The position numbers were made by a program, and so were the translations under genes. 64,000 nt of DNA from NCBI GenBank assembly GCA_002292285.1, contig DBBP01000012.1, positions 62,001 to 126,000 on the forward strand, in the 5' to 3' direction. Source of the stretch: Proteobacteria bacterium UBA981. Lineage in GTDB: Bacteria; Pseudomonadota; Gammaproteobacteria; Ga0077536. Below are positions 44,012 through 52,580 of this stretch, piece after piece. Numbering within the stretch: position 1 is the first letter of the stretch; each line of letters begins with the position of its first letter. Below the pieces are notes generated by a model. The model was given only the letters and a program-made list of their open reading frames with translations. It ran no database searches and was not told the DNA's origin.

Positions 44012-45094
44012 CTAGTCTTTAACTGGCGGTCGTCTCGATACTGTAATAGGCGCGGTGTAGGCTTTTCCGTTCCGGATGCCGTGGAACGCGACCGTAGCCC
44101 CCGGTTTTAATCCGGCTATGAGTTCAATCGCGCCGCGCGAGTCTGTTATCGGATCGTTGTCGAGGGCAGTCAGTACATCTCCTGGCTTTACCCCGGCCCG
44201 GTCGGCCGGCCCGTCATCGGAGGTCGCCAGCACCGCGATGCCGCGCTCGGTCTTCAATAACCGCCGTAGGCTGTCGCTGAGATCTCGTGCATCGATGCCA
44301 AGCCAGCCGCGTTCTACGCTGCCTGACCTGAGAATTTGGCGAGCGATCGGCACCGCAATTCCCGTCGGTATCGCGAATCCGATCCCTTCAGAATCAAGGC
44401 GAACGGAATTAATGCCGACTAGCCTGCCGCGGATGTCAATGAGTGCACCCCCTGAATTTCCGAAATTAATCGCGGCGTCGGTCTGAATGAAATTCTCGAA
44501 AGTATTGATACCCATCCGATTGCGGCCGGTGGCACTGACGATGCCCTGGGTCACGGTTTGCCCGATGCCAAGCGCATTACCCACTGCCAGGACGATATCT
44601 CCAACGCGCAAGTCGTCCGATTGCCCCACCACGACACTCGGAAGGTTCTCAAGATTGATTTTTAGCACGGCCAGATCGCTATCAGGATCGGTACCGATGA
44701 CACGCCCGGGTGAACTGCGCCCGTCCGCAAGCGAGACTCGGATCGCTTCGCTCCCGCGGATCACGTGATAATTAGTCAGTACGACGCCGGACGGATCGAG
44801 GATCACGCCGCTGCCTAGGCTAGACGCTCGATGTTCATTGTCGGCAGCGGATGTCTGTCCGAAAAAATCCCGAAATACGGGATCGTTAGTTAGGGGATTC
44901 TCGCTGTCCCGCGTGCTGCTTAACGCTTCAATGTTGACTACTGCAGGCGCGGCCAGCATGACTGCAGCGGCGTATCCTGGAACAGCTTGGTGGAGCAGAT
45001 TAAACGCAGGTAGACTCCCACGCGCCCACAAGACGAGGACCGCCAGACTCAAGCCGAGCAGGCTCCAACGCATCGTAAACAGAACTATTTTCAT
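44012..45094 (-). CDS. degS: DegS-type serine protease with one PDZ domain
   Basis: A 360-residue trypsin-fold protease with an N-terminal membrane anchor (about residues 10-25). The catalytic triad is H110 in 'TNYHVI', D140 in 'DPDSDLAVLK' and S214 in 'FGNSGGALID'. A single PDZ domain (about 270-350) has 'GVKPGDVLTALDNDPITD'. This layout is DegS rather than DegP/DegQ. In E. coli DegS senses misfolded porins through the PDZ domain and cleaves RseA to release sigma E. It is convergent with hisD and divergent from petABC, the usual location near sspAB. Confidence 0.94.
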   Translation of the reverse strand: MKIVLFTMRWSLLGLSLAVLVLWARGSLPAFNLLHQAVPGYAAAVMLAAPAVVNIEALSSTRDSENPLTNDPVFRDFFGQTSAADNEHRASSLGSGVILDPSGVVLTNYHVIRGSEAIRVSLADGRSSPGRVIGTDPDSDLAVLKINLENLPSVVVGQSDDLRVGDIVLAVGNALGIGQTVTQGIVSATGRNRMGINTFENFIQTDAAINFGNSGGALIDIRGRLVGINSVRLDSEGIGFAIPTGIAVPIARQILRSGSVERGWLGIDARDLSDSLRRLLKTERGIAVLATSDDGPADRAGVKPGDVLTALDNDPITDSRGAIELIAGLKPGATVAFHGIRNGKAYTAPITVSRRPPVKD

Positions 45095-45147
45095 GTTAGA
45101 TCAGGCGACGCCGATTTAGTGCCAGTTGCCAGCTTGGAAGCCCGTAG

Positions 45148-45177
45148 TGCTCGGATTTTGGTGATATAATCCGAGCA
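45148..45177 (+). promoter_or_regulatory. Palindrome covering an extended -10 promoter upstream of petA
   Basis: TGCTCGGATT and its exact complement AATCCGAGCA are separated by 10 nt, and the TATAAT at 45165-45170 straddles the start of the right arm. TG one base before TATAAT makes an extended -10 box; no good -35 is present. A repressor dimer bound here would block transcription of petABC, leaving a ~195-nt leader. The binding protein is unknown. Confidence 0.55.
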
Positions 45178-45372
45178 TATAGTCTTAGACATCGACGTCT
45201 TGCATCATGGTCCTTTCGGGGAACTTACCGTGCCGCATTATCGGGGAATGCGCGCAAGGTCGGCAGGGCGTACAAAAAAAACCACACGTAGCTGTAATCA
45301 GCGGCTGTGCCACGGGTACAGCGCTTGCTGCTAACGTAACTCAAAACGCATCAGCTTGGGAGTATTGAAAGC

Positions 45373-45969
45373 ATGAGCGAGACTGCTGTCGATCCGGATC
45401 GACGCCGTTTTCTCACCGGCACAGCCACCGTTATTGGGGGCATCGGAGCCGGATTGGCGTCAATTCCTTTTGTGGCAACGTTCCAACCGAGCGCCCGCGC
45501 CAAAGCGTTCGGCGCGCCGGTCGAGGCAAATATCAGCAACATCGAGCCTGGGCAGCAGGTCACATTCAAGTGGCGCGGCAAACCAGTCTGGATCATTCGC
45601 CGTACGGAAGAACAGATAGCCATGCTTGATTCGATGGATGGCGTCCTAAGTGACCCTGAATCGAGCGCATCAGACCAGCCAGATTTCGCCCTGAACGCGT
45701 GGCGTTCTTCAAACCGCGAGTTCCTGGTGCTGGTTGGGATTTGCACCCACCTGGGTTGTTCTCCGAAGTTTCGTCCCATTCCCGGTGCAGAGGATCTCGG
45801 AAGTGACTGGAAAGGCGGATTTTATTGCCCCTGTCACGGATCAAAATTTGATCTTGCAGGGCGCGTCTACGCTGGCGTACCGGCTCCCACGAATATGCAA
45901 GTCCCGCCATACCGGTATCTCGATGAGCAAAACATCCTGATCGGCGAACTGGACGGAGGCGCGGCATGA
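45373..45969 (+). CDS. petA: Ubiquinol-cytochrome c reductase Rieske iron-sulfur subunit
   Basis: A subunit of the cytochrome bc1 complex that takes electrons from ubiquinol. The 198-residue protein has a Tat-type N terminus (DRRRFLTG) leading into one transmembrane anchor. The 2Fe-2S domain has box I 'CTHLGC' (C124, H126 ligands; C129 disulfide) and box II 'CPCHGS' (C152, H155 ligands; C154 disulfide). It starts with an ATG at 45373 and overlaps petB by 4 nt (ATGA). It is the first gene of a petABC operon. Confidence 0.98.
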   Translation: MSETAVDPDRRRFLTGTATVIGGIGAGLASIPFVATFQPSARAKAFGAPVEANISNIEPGQQVTFKWRGKPVWIIRRTEEQIAMLDSMDGVLSDPESSASDQPDFALNAWRSSNREFLVLVGICTHLGCSPKFRPIPGAEDLGSDWKGGFYCPCHGSKFDLAGRVYAGVPAPTNMQVPPYRYLDEQNILIGELDGGAA

Positions 45970-47222
45970 ATACCGTAGTTAAAGGGCTCACGGGGTTACG
46001 CGACTGGGTCGATGATCGGTTTCCTCTGCTCCAGCTCTGGAACGACCATATGGGCAAGTATTACGCGCCCAAGAATTTCAATTTCTGGTACTACTTCGGC
46101 GTGCTGTCGATGGTGGTGCTGGCCATGCAGATTTTGACCGGAATCTGGCTGACCATGAGTTACAAGCCGGATGCAGCGTTTGCATTTGGTTCTGTCGAAT
46201 ACATCATGCGCGACGTCGAGTGGGGTTGGCTGATTCGTTATATGCATTCGACCGGTGCCTCGTTCTTCTTCATCGTCGTCTACCTGCACATGTTCCGGGC
46301 CATGCTTTACGGGTCCTACAAGAAACCCCGCGAACTCATCTGGGTGCTAGGTATGTTTATCTACCTCTCGCTCATGGCCGAAGCGTTCTTCGGCTATCTG
46401 CTGCCGTGGGGACAAATGTCTTATTGGGGAGCGCAGGTGATCATCTCGCTGTTTGGCGCAATTCCATTCGTTGGCGAGACCCTCTCGCTGTGGATTCGCG
46501 GGGACTACGTGGTCTCAGACATCACACTCAATCGCTTCTTTGCATTCCACGTCATCGCCTTACCCTTCGCGATTGCGGGACTTGTCGGGCTGCACATCAT
46601 CGCTCTGCATGAGGTAGGCTCGAACAACCCGGACGGCGTCGAGATCAAGAATCACAAGGATGCGGACGGTAAACCGCTCGACGGCATTCCCTTCCATCCT
46701 TATTACACATTGAAAGATTCAGTCGGCGTGCTGGTATTTTTGATCGTGTTCTCGGTTGTGGTGTTTTTCGCCCCGGAGTTTGGTGGCTATTTCCTTGAGC
46801 ACAACAACTTTATTCCGGCCAACCCTCTGGCGACCCCAGAGCACATTGCGCCGGTTTGGTACTTCACGCCGTTTTACTCAATCCTGCGTGCGAACACCGT
46901 GAACTTTTTCTGGATACCCGCGAAGTTGTGGGGCGTCATTTTTATGGGCCTCGGTACGATGATTTTGTTTCTTTTGCCCTGGCTGGACCGTAGTCCGGTT
47001 AAGTCAATACGCTACCGCGGCAACATTTACAAAATCGCGCTCGGATTGTTCGTGGTCGCGTTTTTGATTCTCGGATATCTGGGCATTTTGCCCCCGACAC
47101 CGGCGCGTACCATCGTGGCTCAGATCTGTACCGTGGTGTACTTCCTGTTTTTTATCCTAATGCCGTTCTATACGAAATGGGACAAGACGAAACCCGTACC
47201 AGAGAGGGTGACAGGCAAATGA
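45966..47222 (+). CDS. petB: Cytochrome b of the bc1 complex
   Basis: The 418-residue membrane subunit of the bc1 complex, carrying hemes bL and bH and both quinol sites. It has 'NFWYYFGVLSMVVLAMQILTG' type opening helices and 'RYMHSTGASFFFIVVYLHMF' with heme-ligand histidines. 'GYLLPWGQMSYWGAQVI' follows, then 'RFFAFHVIALPFA' with the second pair of His ligands. The Qo-site motif PEHIAPVWYF stands in place of PEWY in the usual alpha-type protein. The C-terminal helices have 'FFWIPAKLWGVIFMG'. It overlaps petA and petC by 4 nt each. Confidence 0.97.
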   Translation: MNTVVKGLTGLRDWVDDRFPLLQLWNDHMGKYYAPKNFNFWYYFGVLSMVVLAMQILTGIWLTMSYKPDAAFAFGSVEYIMRDVEWGWLIRYMHSTGASFFFIVVYLHMFRAMLYGSYKKPRELIWVLGMFIYLSLMAEAFFGYLLPWGQMSYWGAQVIISLFGAIPFVGETLSLWIRGDYVVSDITLNRFFAFHVIALPFAIAGLVGLHIIALHEVGSNNPDGVEIKNHKDADGKPLDGIPFHPYYTLKDSVGVLVFLIVFSVVVFFAPEFGGYFLEHNNFIPANPLATPEHIAPVWYFTPFYSILRANTVNFFWIPAKLWGVIFMGLGTMILFLLPWLDRSPVKSIRYRGNIYKIALGLFVVAFLILGYLGILPPTPARTIVAQICTVVYFLFFILMPFYTKWDKTKPVPERVTGK

Positions 47223-47950
47223 TTAGAACCATCTGTGTCGTACTCCTGTGGGTGTACTCAAGCCTTTCCTGCGCCGCCGGCGCGGGTGGACCAGCATTGC
47301 TGGACGCCAATATCAATTTGAGCAACAAAGTTTCATTGCAGCGTGGGGCGCGTTTGTTCGTGAACTACTGTCTGAGCTGCCACTCGGCTGAGTACATGCG
47401 TTACAGCCGTATGGCTGCCGACCTTGAGCTCAGTGAGGATGCGGTTAAGTCCAACATGATGTTTACCACCGAAAAGATAGGTGAAACTATGCGTGTTGCG
47501 ATGGCGCCCGAAGACGCGGCCAAATGGATGGGGGCCATTCCCCCTGATTTATCGGTGATCGCACGGGCGAAAGGCGCAGACTACATTTTTTCTTTCCTTA
47601 ACGGGTTCTATAGCGATAGTTCTCGATCGACCGGGGTGAATAACGTTTACTACCCTGGCACGGCGATGCCACACATTCTCTGGGAGCTACAGGGCGAACA
47701 GGAATTAGCTTCTGAATCGGACGATGAACACGGGGGCCACGGTCCAGCTTTACACCCCGTATCTGCCGGGACCATGTCGGTTTCGGAATATCAAAATGCC
47801 ACACGCGATCTCGTTGCGTTTATGGTTTATGTCGGCGAACCCGCCAAGCTCGTTCGTTACCGCATCGGGTTTTGGGTCATCACCTTTTTGTTGATCTTAT
47901 TGCTGGCGACGTATCTTTTGAAACGGGAATATTGGAAGGATGTTCACTGA
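47219..47950 (+). CDS. petC: Cytochrome c1 of the bc1 complex
   Basis: A 243-residue heme protein with a cleavable or anchor-type N terminus and the heme motif CLSCH near residue 60. The axial Met lies in 'YPGTAMPHIL', and a C-terminal membrane anchor follows (FWVITFLLILLLATYL). It passes electrons from the Rieske protein to a soluble cytochrome c. Just after the Met loop is an acidic and His-rich stretch (SESDDEHGGHGPALHP) that may be an insertion. It starts at the ATGA overlap with petB. Confidence 0.97.
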   Translation: MIRTICVVLLWVYSSLSCAAGAGGPALLDANINLSNKVSLQRGARLFVNYCLSCHSAEYMRYSRMAADLELSEDAVKSNMMFTTEKIGETMRVAMAPEDAAKWMGAIPPDLSVIARAKGADYIFSFLNGFYSDSSRSTGVNNVYYPGTAMPHILWELQGEQELASESDDEHGGHGPALHPVSAGTMSVSEYQNATRDLVAFMVYVGEPAKLVRYRIGFWVITFLLILLLATYLLKREYWKDVH

Positions 47951-47951
47951 T

Positions 47952-48581
47952 ATGACAGCTCTAGCAAATCGGCGCTCGGTAATGACTTTATATGCCGACG
48001 CCGCCGACCCGCTGGGGCATAGTGTGCGCCTGGTGTTGATGGAGAAGGATATAAACGTTGAGATCCACTTCATTGATGACGATACCAAGCCTGAAGATCT
48101 GAACGATCTAAACCCGTACGATTCGCTTCTAACTCTGATAGATCGCGATCTTGTTCTGTACGATGCCCAGATCATGATGGAGTATCTGGACGAGCGCTAT
48201 CCACATCCGCCATTGCTTCCTGTAGATCCAGTTTCGCGTGCTAATAACCGTCAGTTTCGCTTTCGAATCGTACGCGATCTTTATGCGCTGGCCGCAGAGG
48301 TTGTCGGTGACAATGAAATTGCCGCTGCGAATGCGCGCAAATCCCTGCGAGACAATTTACTCGCGATTGCGCCGGTGTTTAGCCAATTCCCGTATTTTAT
48401 GTCGGAAGAATTCTCGCTGGTTGATTTGTGCATGGCGCCACTTTTATGGCGTCTGCCGATATACGGGCTTAAGCTGGGCGCACCAGTCAAACCATTGTTG
48501 AAATATGGCGACAAACTGTTCGAGCGACCGGCATTCAGGAACAGCCTGTCTGCTTTTGAACAAGAAATAAGATTGTCTTAA
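47952..48581 (+). CDS. sspA: Stringent starvation protein A
   Basis: A 209-residue glutathione-S-transferase-fold protein that binds RNA polymerase in E. coli and changes promoter use in stationary phase. Matches are 'NRRSVMTLYADAADPLGHSV', 'LNPYDSLLTLIDRDLVLYD', 'QIMMEYLDERYPHPPLLPV' and 'SLVDLCMAPLLWRL'. The ATG at 47952 aligns with E. coli SspA; an in-frame ATG at 47940 lies directly on the GGAAGG site and is less likely. It follows petC by one base and precedes sspB. Confidence 0.95.
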   Translation: MTALANRRSVMTLYADAADPLGHSVRLVLMEKDINVEIHFIDDDTKPEDLNDLNPYDSLLTLIDRDLVLYDAQIMMEYLDERYPHPPLLPVDPVSRANNRQFRFRIVRDLYALAAEVVGDNEIAAANARKSLRDNLLAIAPVFSQFPYFMSEEFSLVDLCMAPLLWRLPIYGLKLGAPVKPLLKYGDKLFERPAFRNSLSAFEQEIRLS

Positions 48582-48614
48582 GCGCCCGGATTGATTGCGG
48601 GCAATAATTTCGCT

Positions 48615-49034
48615 ATGAACTCTACTCGCCCCTACTTGCTACGCGCCATTTACGAATGGATCGTGGACAACGATCTGACACCGCATCTGTTGGTCGATGC
48701 GAACGCCGATGGCGTGCAAGTTCCACAGGCTCACGTTGAAAATGGCGCAATAGTGCTCAACGCTTCGCCGAGCGCCGTTCGTGATCTGGAACTGGGTAAC
48801 GATCTGGTTACCTTCAGTGCACGCTTTTCAGGTACGCCGTTCCACATAAGGGTGCCGATCGACGCCGTACAGGCTATTTATGCACGCGAGAATAACCAGG
48901 GAATCTTCCTCGGCGATGGGGAGTCAAGCGTGTTGGAGACAGGTGGGCATCAAGATCAGGCAGACGGTGAACAAGCTGCTGAGCCGCCTGCGCTCAAGCG
49001 CGACCGTCCCCCTCACCTTACTATTGTCAAATAG
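48615..49034 (+). CDS. sspB: ClpXP protease specificity-enhancing factor SspB
   Basis: A 139-residue adaptor that carries SsrA-tagged proteins to ClpXP. The N-terminal domain has 'RPYLLRAIYEWIVDNDLTPH', 'VENGAIVLNASPSAVRDL' and 'FSARFSGTPFHIRVPIDAV', all family features. The disordered tail ends in 'RPPHLTIVK', which matches the conserved ClpX-docking peptide of SspB. The start is an ATG at 48615. It is the last gene of the pet-ssp run and converges with dolP. Confidence 0.96.
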   Translation: MNSTRPYLLRAIYEWIVDNDLTPHLLVDANADGVQVPQAHVENGAIVLNASPSAVRDLELGNDLVTFSARFSGTPFHIRVPIDAVQAIYARENNQGIFLGDGESSVLETGGHQDQADGEQAAEPPALKRDRPPHLTIVK

Positions 49035-49057
49035 TCTGCCGCAGTAAACGTTTTAGT

Positions 49058-49651
49058 TCACCGGTACTCGAAAAGTTTCACGACCCGCTGCACACCACGA
49101 GTTGTGCTAGCTACCTCGGCTGCTAAATCCGCTTCAGTCTGAGAAAGAATTCCCAGCATATAGACGGTTCCCGCTTCGCTGACAATTTTTATACGGTTAC
49201 CGTTTAGATCATCGTTTGCCAGAAGTTTGGTTTTTACTTTCGTTGTTAGAACCGTATCGTTTGTTCGAGCCATGATCGAACTCGGCGCCGACAACTCGAC
49301 CTCGTTGTGAACGTGGCGAATTTTCTCAATCGACGCGACCTTGCGCGCGACGCTTTGACGCATTGCTTCGTTAGGTGCTTGCCCGGTTATCAGTACAATC
49401 TGGTTGTAACTTGTCACGCTCACGTTCGCCTGAGCTTTGATTTCCTCGTCACCGCGCAACAACAGGAGCGCTTTCATTTCAATGGATTGATCTTCAACCA
49501 CGGTGCCCGCCGTTCGTGGGTCATGCGCAACAACAGCACTGGTGGCTGCGCCGCCGATGACGACGCCTGCGCAGCCGCTCAAACCGAATACCGACAGCGC
49601 AACCAAGGCCGCGCGACCTACGATACAAAAAGCTGATAGTTTCATTGGCAT
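49058..49651 (-). CDS. dolP: BON-domain outer-membrane lipoprotein DolP
   Basis: A 197-residue lipoprotein with a signal ending 'VFGLSGCAG' (lipid-bearing Cys about residue 27) and two BON domains. The first is about residues 60-120, 'VSVTSYNQIVLITGQAPNE'; the second is about 130-195, 'IKIVSEAGTVYMLGILSQ'. DolP (YraP) supports outer-membrane integrity. It follows diaA directly, with no gap between the diaA stop and its start, so the two are coupled. The order lpoA-yraN-diaA-dolP matches E. coli. Confidence 0.93.
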   Translation of the reverse strand: MPMKLSAFCIVGRAALVALSVFGLSGCAGVVIGGAATSAVVAHDPRTAGTVVEDQSIEMKALLLLRGDEEIKAQANVSVTSYNQIVLITGQAPNEAMRQSVARKVASIEKIRHVHNEVELSAPSSIMARTNDTVLTTKVKTKLLANDDLNGNRIKIVSEAGTVYMLGILSQTEADLAAEVASTTRGVQRVVKLFEYR

Positions 49652-50251
49652 CTAGGTTTCTTGACCGAGCAAGTGGTTATCTATTAATTCACACAAACAA
49701 TGAATCATCGTCAAGTGAGCTTCCTGGATACGCGCCGTGACTTCGCTCGGGACACGCAGCTCAATGTCGTCCGTTGCGACGCTGGCCGCCGCAGCACCGC
49801 CATCCTTGCCATTCAGTAATATTACTCGCATGCCTTTATCGTGTGCTGCGTCCAGCGCATTGAGAATATTGTGGGATTGCCCGCTCGTAGTAAACGCCAG
49901 CAGAATGTCGCCTGGCTGGCCGAGCGCACGCAACTGCTTCGCGAAAATATCGGCGAATTGATAATCATTGGCGATTGACGTGACTGTGGAAGCATCAGTC
50001 GTCAGTGCAATAGCAGGCAGTCCCGGCCGCTCACGGTCGAAGCGGTTGAGCATTTCGGATGAAAAGTGCTGGGCGTCAGCGGCAGACCCGCCGTTCCCGC
50101 AGCTCAAAACCTTGCCGCTATTCAACACACAATCGGCGATTGATTGAGCTGCTTGTACGATTTTCGGAGCGAGCAATTCCGCGCAGCGTGTCTTCACTGC
50201 ATTGCTTTCACTAAAGATCGACCGGATTCTTTGGCTAGGGTCCAATGTCAT
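49652..50251 (-). CDS. diaA: SIS-domain DnaA initiator-associating protein
   Basis: A 199-residue SIS phosphosugar-binding protein with 'KVLSCGNGGSAADAQHFSSE', 'LPAIALTTDASTVTSIANDY' and 'ILLAFTTSGQSHNILNALD'. DiaA stimulates DnaA assembly at the origin in E. coli; the close relative GmhA (heptose isomerase) has the same fold. The neighbouring yraN, lpoA and dolP genes favour DiaA, but sequence alone leaves some doubt. The ATG at 50251 is used. The 49-nt space to yraN contains nothing notable. Confidence 0.9.
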   Translation of the reverse strand: MTLDPSQRIRSIFSESNAVKTRCAELLAPKIVQAAQSIADCVLNSGKVLSCGNGGSAADAQHFSSEMLNRFDRERPGLPAIALTTDASTVTSIANDYQFADIFAKQLRALGQPGDILLAFTTSGQSHNILNALDAAHDKGMRVILLNGKDGGAAAASVATDDIELRVPSEVTARIQEAHLTMIHCLCELIDNHLLGQET

Positions 50252-50300
50252 GTTCTCGGCGGCATTTGCCGTTAGGTGGTTCAGTTTCGAGCATCACGCA

Positions 50301-50675
50301 TTATGCAGAAAACGCATTCTCAATCCAGTTAACCGACGGACGATGTTCATCCCCGCTCAACGCCATCAGGTCGAATCTGCAGGCCGTGTCGGCATTACGT
50401 TTTTCGAAGCTGAGATAGTGACGGGCGGCCTTGATAAGGCGCGCTTGCTTGCGAAAATCTACACTTTCTTCCGCTGTGCCAAACGTCGAGTTTCGTCGAT
50501 ATCGGACTTCTACGAATACTGTGATCTCTCCGTGTCGCATGACCAAATCGATCTCACCACCGCGACAGCTGTAGTTCCGCGCTTCCCGTACAAGCCCGCG
50601 CTCGGCAAGCCACGTCTCCGCTATATCCTCGAGACGGGCCCCGCGAACGCGGCTGCTAAGTGGTGACATGGTCAC
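50301..50675 (-). CDS. yraN: YraN family (UPF0102) endonuclease-fold protein
   Basis: A 124-residue protein with the restriction-endonuclease-like core: 'RGARLEDIAETWLAERGL', the metal-binding 'CRGGEIDLVMRHGEITVFVE' pattern and 'VRYRRNSTFG'. 'SVDFRKQARLIKAARHYL' follows and is typical of UPF0102. A nuclease function is plausible, but the biological role is not established. An ATG at 50675 is used, with a second at 50669. It lies 17 nt downstream of lpoA. Confidence 0.93.
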   Translation of the reverse strand: MTMSPLSSRVRGARLEDIAETWLAERGLVREARNYSCRGGEIDLVMRHGEITVFVEVRYRRNSTFGTAEESVDFRKQARLIKAARHYLSFEKRNADTACRFDLMALSGDEHRPSVNWIENAFSA

Positions 50676-50692
50676 GTGAGCGATGAGACGGG

Positions 50693-52531
50693 CTATTCAT
50701 TGCGGGCATAGTCGATGTGTTGGGGCATTCCATCGATGAACTGGAGCCAGGTCATCTTGCGATGGACGATTCCTCTGGCATCTACGGACAGGTCCCCAGT
50801 GACGCCGGGAACTCGCAGGTTGTGTTGATAGCGCAGCTTGGCGAGATACGGGAGTATCCGATACGCGTCGATGCCGAGTGCGTAAAGTCGTGTGTAGCTA
50901 TTGGCGCGTTCACGCCAGCTTCTTCGTATGAGATTGGAAGACTCACGGTCAGCAGAACCAAATAACCACGGCATGTCGCCGAACGTTACGCCGTCCAAAT
51001 CGGTATCTCGCAGCGGACCGATCCCACCCGGGTAAACATGCGAGGTGGAAAATACCGGGATCTCCGCAGCCCGAAAATATTTGAGCTGGGGTAGCAGTTG
51101 ACGCGCATTATCGGCGTAGGCCGCCATCAATATCACATCGATGTCGTTTCGACGTCGGGGTTCGAAATGAAGCGGCAGACCGAGCGTACTCCGTAGCCCG
51201 GTTTGGCGCGCTTCGCCAAGGTCAATGTTCAGAGCGCGCTTGACAGCCTGAGGATAAGACTCTGCCTGCTCCGTATAAAATGTCTCTGATACAACAGTTC
51301 CGCCCAATTCGGACCACGCAGCGCCATAGGACTTCGCAACACGCCGACCCCATTGGGTTTCCGGCGCCAGGATCAGCGCCCGTTTGCCCTTCGACAATGC
51401 GCGCCGTGCAACTTGAACAGCTTCATCTTCCGGTGTCAGTCCGAATTGATAGAAGTCGGGCGGTGTCGCAGCTGTGCTTTGGTCAATAACATTGAGAGCT
51501 AACACACTCAGACCTATTTCTTCTTGCTTTAGCAACGCCTCGACTGACGATTTTCGTAATGGACCAACGATGAAGTCCGCCTCGTCTGTATGTATTTTCT
51601 CGAGGACGGCTGCGAGATCAGGTCCGGCACTGGAATAGATCTTTAAGTTCGGGCGGCTACTGTTCGCAGAATCGAGGTACCACGCCGCGACGAATCCGTC
51701 CCGGATTGCAACGGCCGCCGAGCCAAGCTGGTCGTCGAACGGTAATAGCAAAGCAACCTTGCTCGGCAGCTCCGCCATGGCCGATGAACGCGCGCGTAGC
51801 TCATCCAACAAAGGTGTCGCAGGGTGGTTCGGATACTGAGATGTCCATTCGATAGTCGCTTTCGAAAATTGCTCGGCGTTACCCATTGACTGTGCTGCGC
51901 CGAGTGCCAGCGCGTACCAGCCTGATTCAATACCGCGCGCTGAAGTCGCGAGACTGGTCAACCGGCTAGCCGGAAGCTGACTCACTGCTCGCCAAGTTTG
52001 TTGAGCGATAGCCTCGGATTCTACGAGTGGAAATGGATATTGATAGGTGCGCATCCACGCACCGGCGGCGATATCGTACTGTTGGTTATCCAACGCCGCC
52101 ATCGCCATACAGCGAAAGTGGCGTCCGCTTTGGTAAGGTGTGAAGGTGGTTGCGTTTATCGTGATTGCTAGGCGATAGGCATCTTCACTAAACCCCGCGT
52201 GCAACATTGAACAAGCTTTCGCGACTGAGAGCAGGTCGTCGCCGCCCGTTTGATCTTTTTCGAGGTTGCTGATGACACCGTCGGCACTAAGGAAGTCCCC
52301 TGCGTCCTGAAATGCCAGCGCTGCCTGCGTTCGAAAACGAACTGCCCGTGCTACGTCTGCGTCGGCGGCGAGGGTCAGGTAGGCTGCTGCTGCCGCTGCA
52401 TAATTGCCGCTGTTGAGTTGCGAATTCGCACGCGCGAATGGATCAGGGGCGCTACTCGGCGCGCGCAGTTTGCCTTGCGGGGCACAGGCGCATGTAATGA
52501 GCGCAATGACGACCAGAGCAAAAGATCGCAA
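50693..52531 (-). CDS. lpoA: Penicillin-binding protein activator LpoA
   Basis: LpoA is an outer-membrane lipoprotein that activates PBP1A for peptidoglycan synthesis. Proposed start: a TTG at 52531, giving 'MRSFALVVIALITCACAPQG', a proper lipoprotein signal. The longer open frame to 52678 lacks one and runs into rsmI. The N-terminal half is TPR-like. The C-terminal half is a periplasmic-binding fold with 'KVALLLPFDDQLGSAAVAIR', 'FIVGPLRKSSVEALL' and 'GIDAYRILPYLAKL'. It has 612 residues. It is the first gene of lpoA-yraN-diaA-dolP, divergent from rsmI. Confidence 0.9.
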   Translation of the reverse strand: MRSFALVVIALITCACAPQGKLRAPSSAPDPFARANSQLNSGNYAAAAAAYLTLAADADVARAVRFRTQAALAFQDAGDFLSADGVISNLEKDQTGGDDLLSVAKACSMLHAGFSEDAYRLAITINATTFTPYQSGRHFRCMAMAALDNQQYDIAAGAWMRTYQYPFPLVESEAIAQQTWRAVSQLPASRLTSLATSARGIESGWYALALGAAQSMGNAEQFSKATIEWTSQYPNHPATPLLDELRARSSAMAELPSKVALLLPFDDQLGSAAVAIRDGFVAAWYLDSANSSRPNLKIYSSAGPDLAAVLEKIHTDEADFIVGPLRKSSVEALLKQEEIGLSVLALNVIDQSTAATPPDFYQFGLTPEDEAVQVARRALSKGKRALILAPETQWGRRVAKSYGAAWSELGGTVVSETFYTEQAESYPQAVKRALNIDLGEARQTGLRSTLGLPLHFEPRRRNDIDVILMAAYADNARQLLPQLKYFRAAEIPVFSTSHVYPGGIGPLRDTDLDGVTFGDMPWLFGSADRESSNLIRRSWRERANSYTRLYALGIDAYRILPYLAKLRYQHNLRVPGVTGDLSVDARGIVHRKMTWLQFIDGMPQHIDYARNE

Positions 52532-52580
52532 TTCGGGTAGCGGGGATTCGACTGAGGCTGGGAACACCGGGGCAGTATCT

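Noticed and set aside
45134..45170. TTGGAA as a -35 box for the TATAAT before petA
   Set aside because: The spacing of 25 bp is too long for sigma70; an extended -10 promoter explains the site better.
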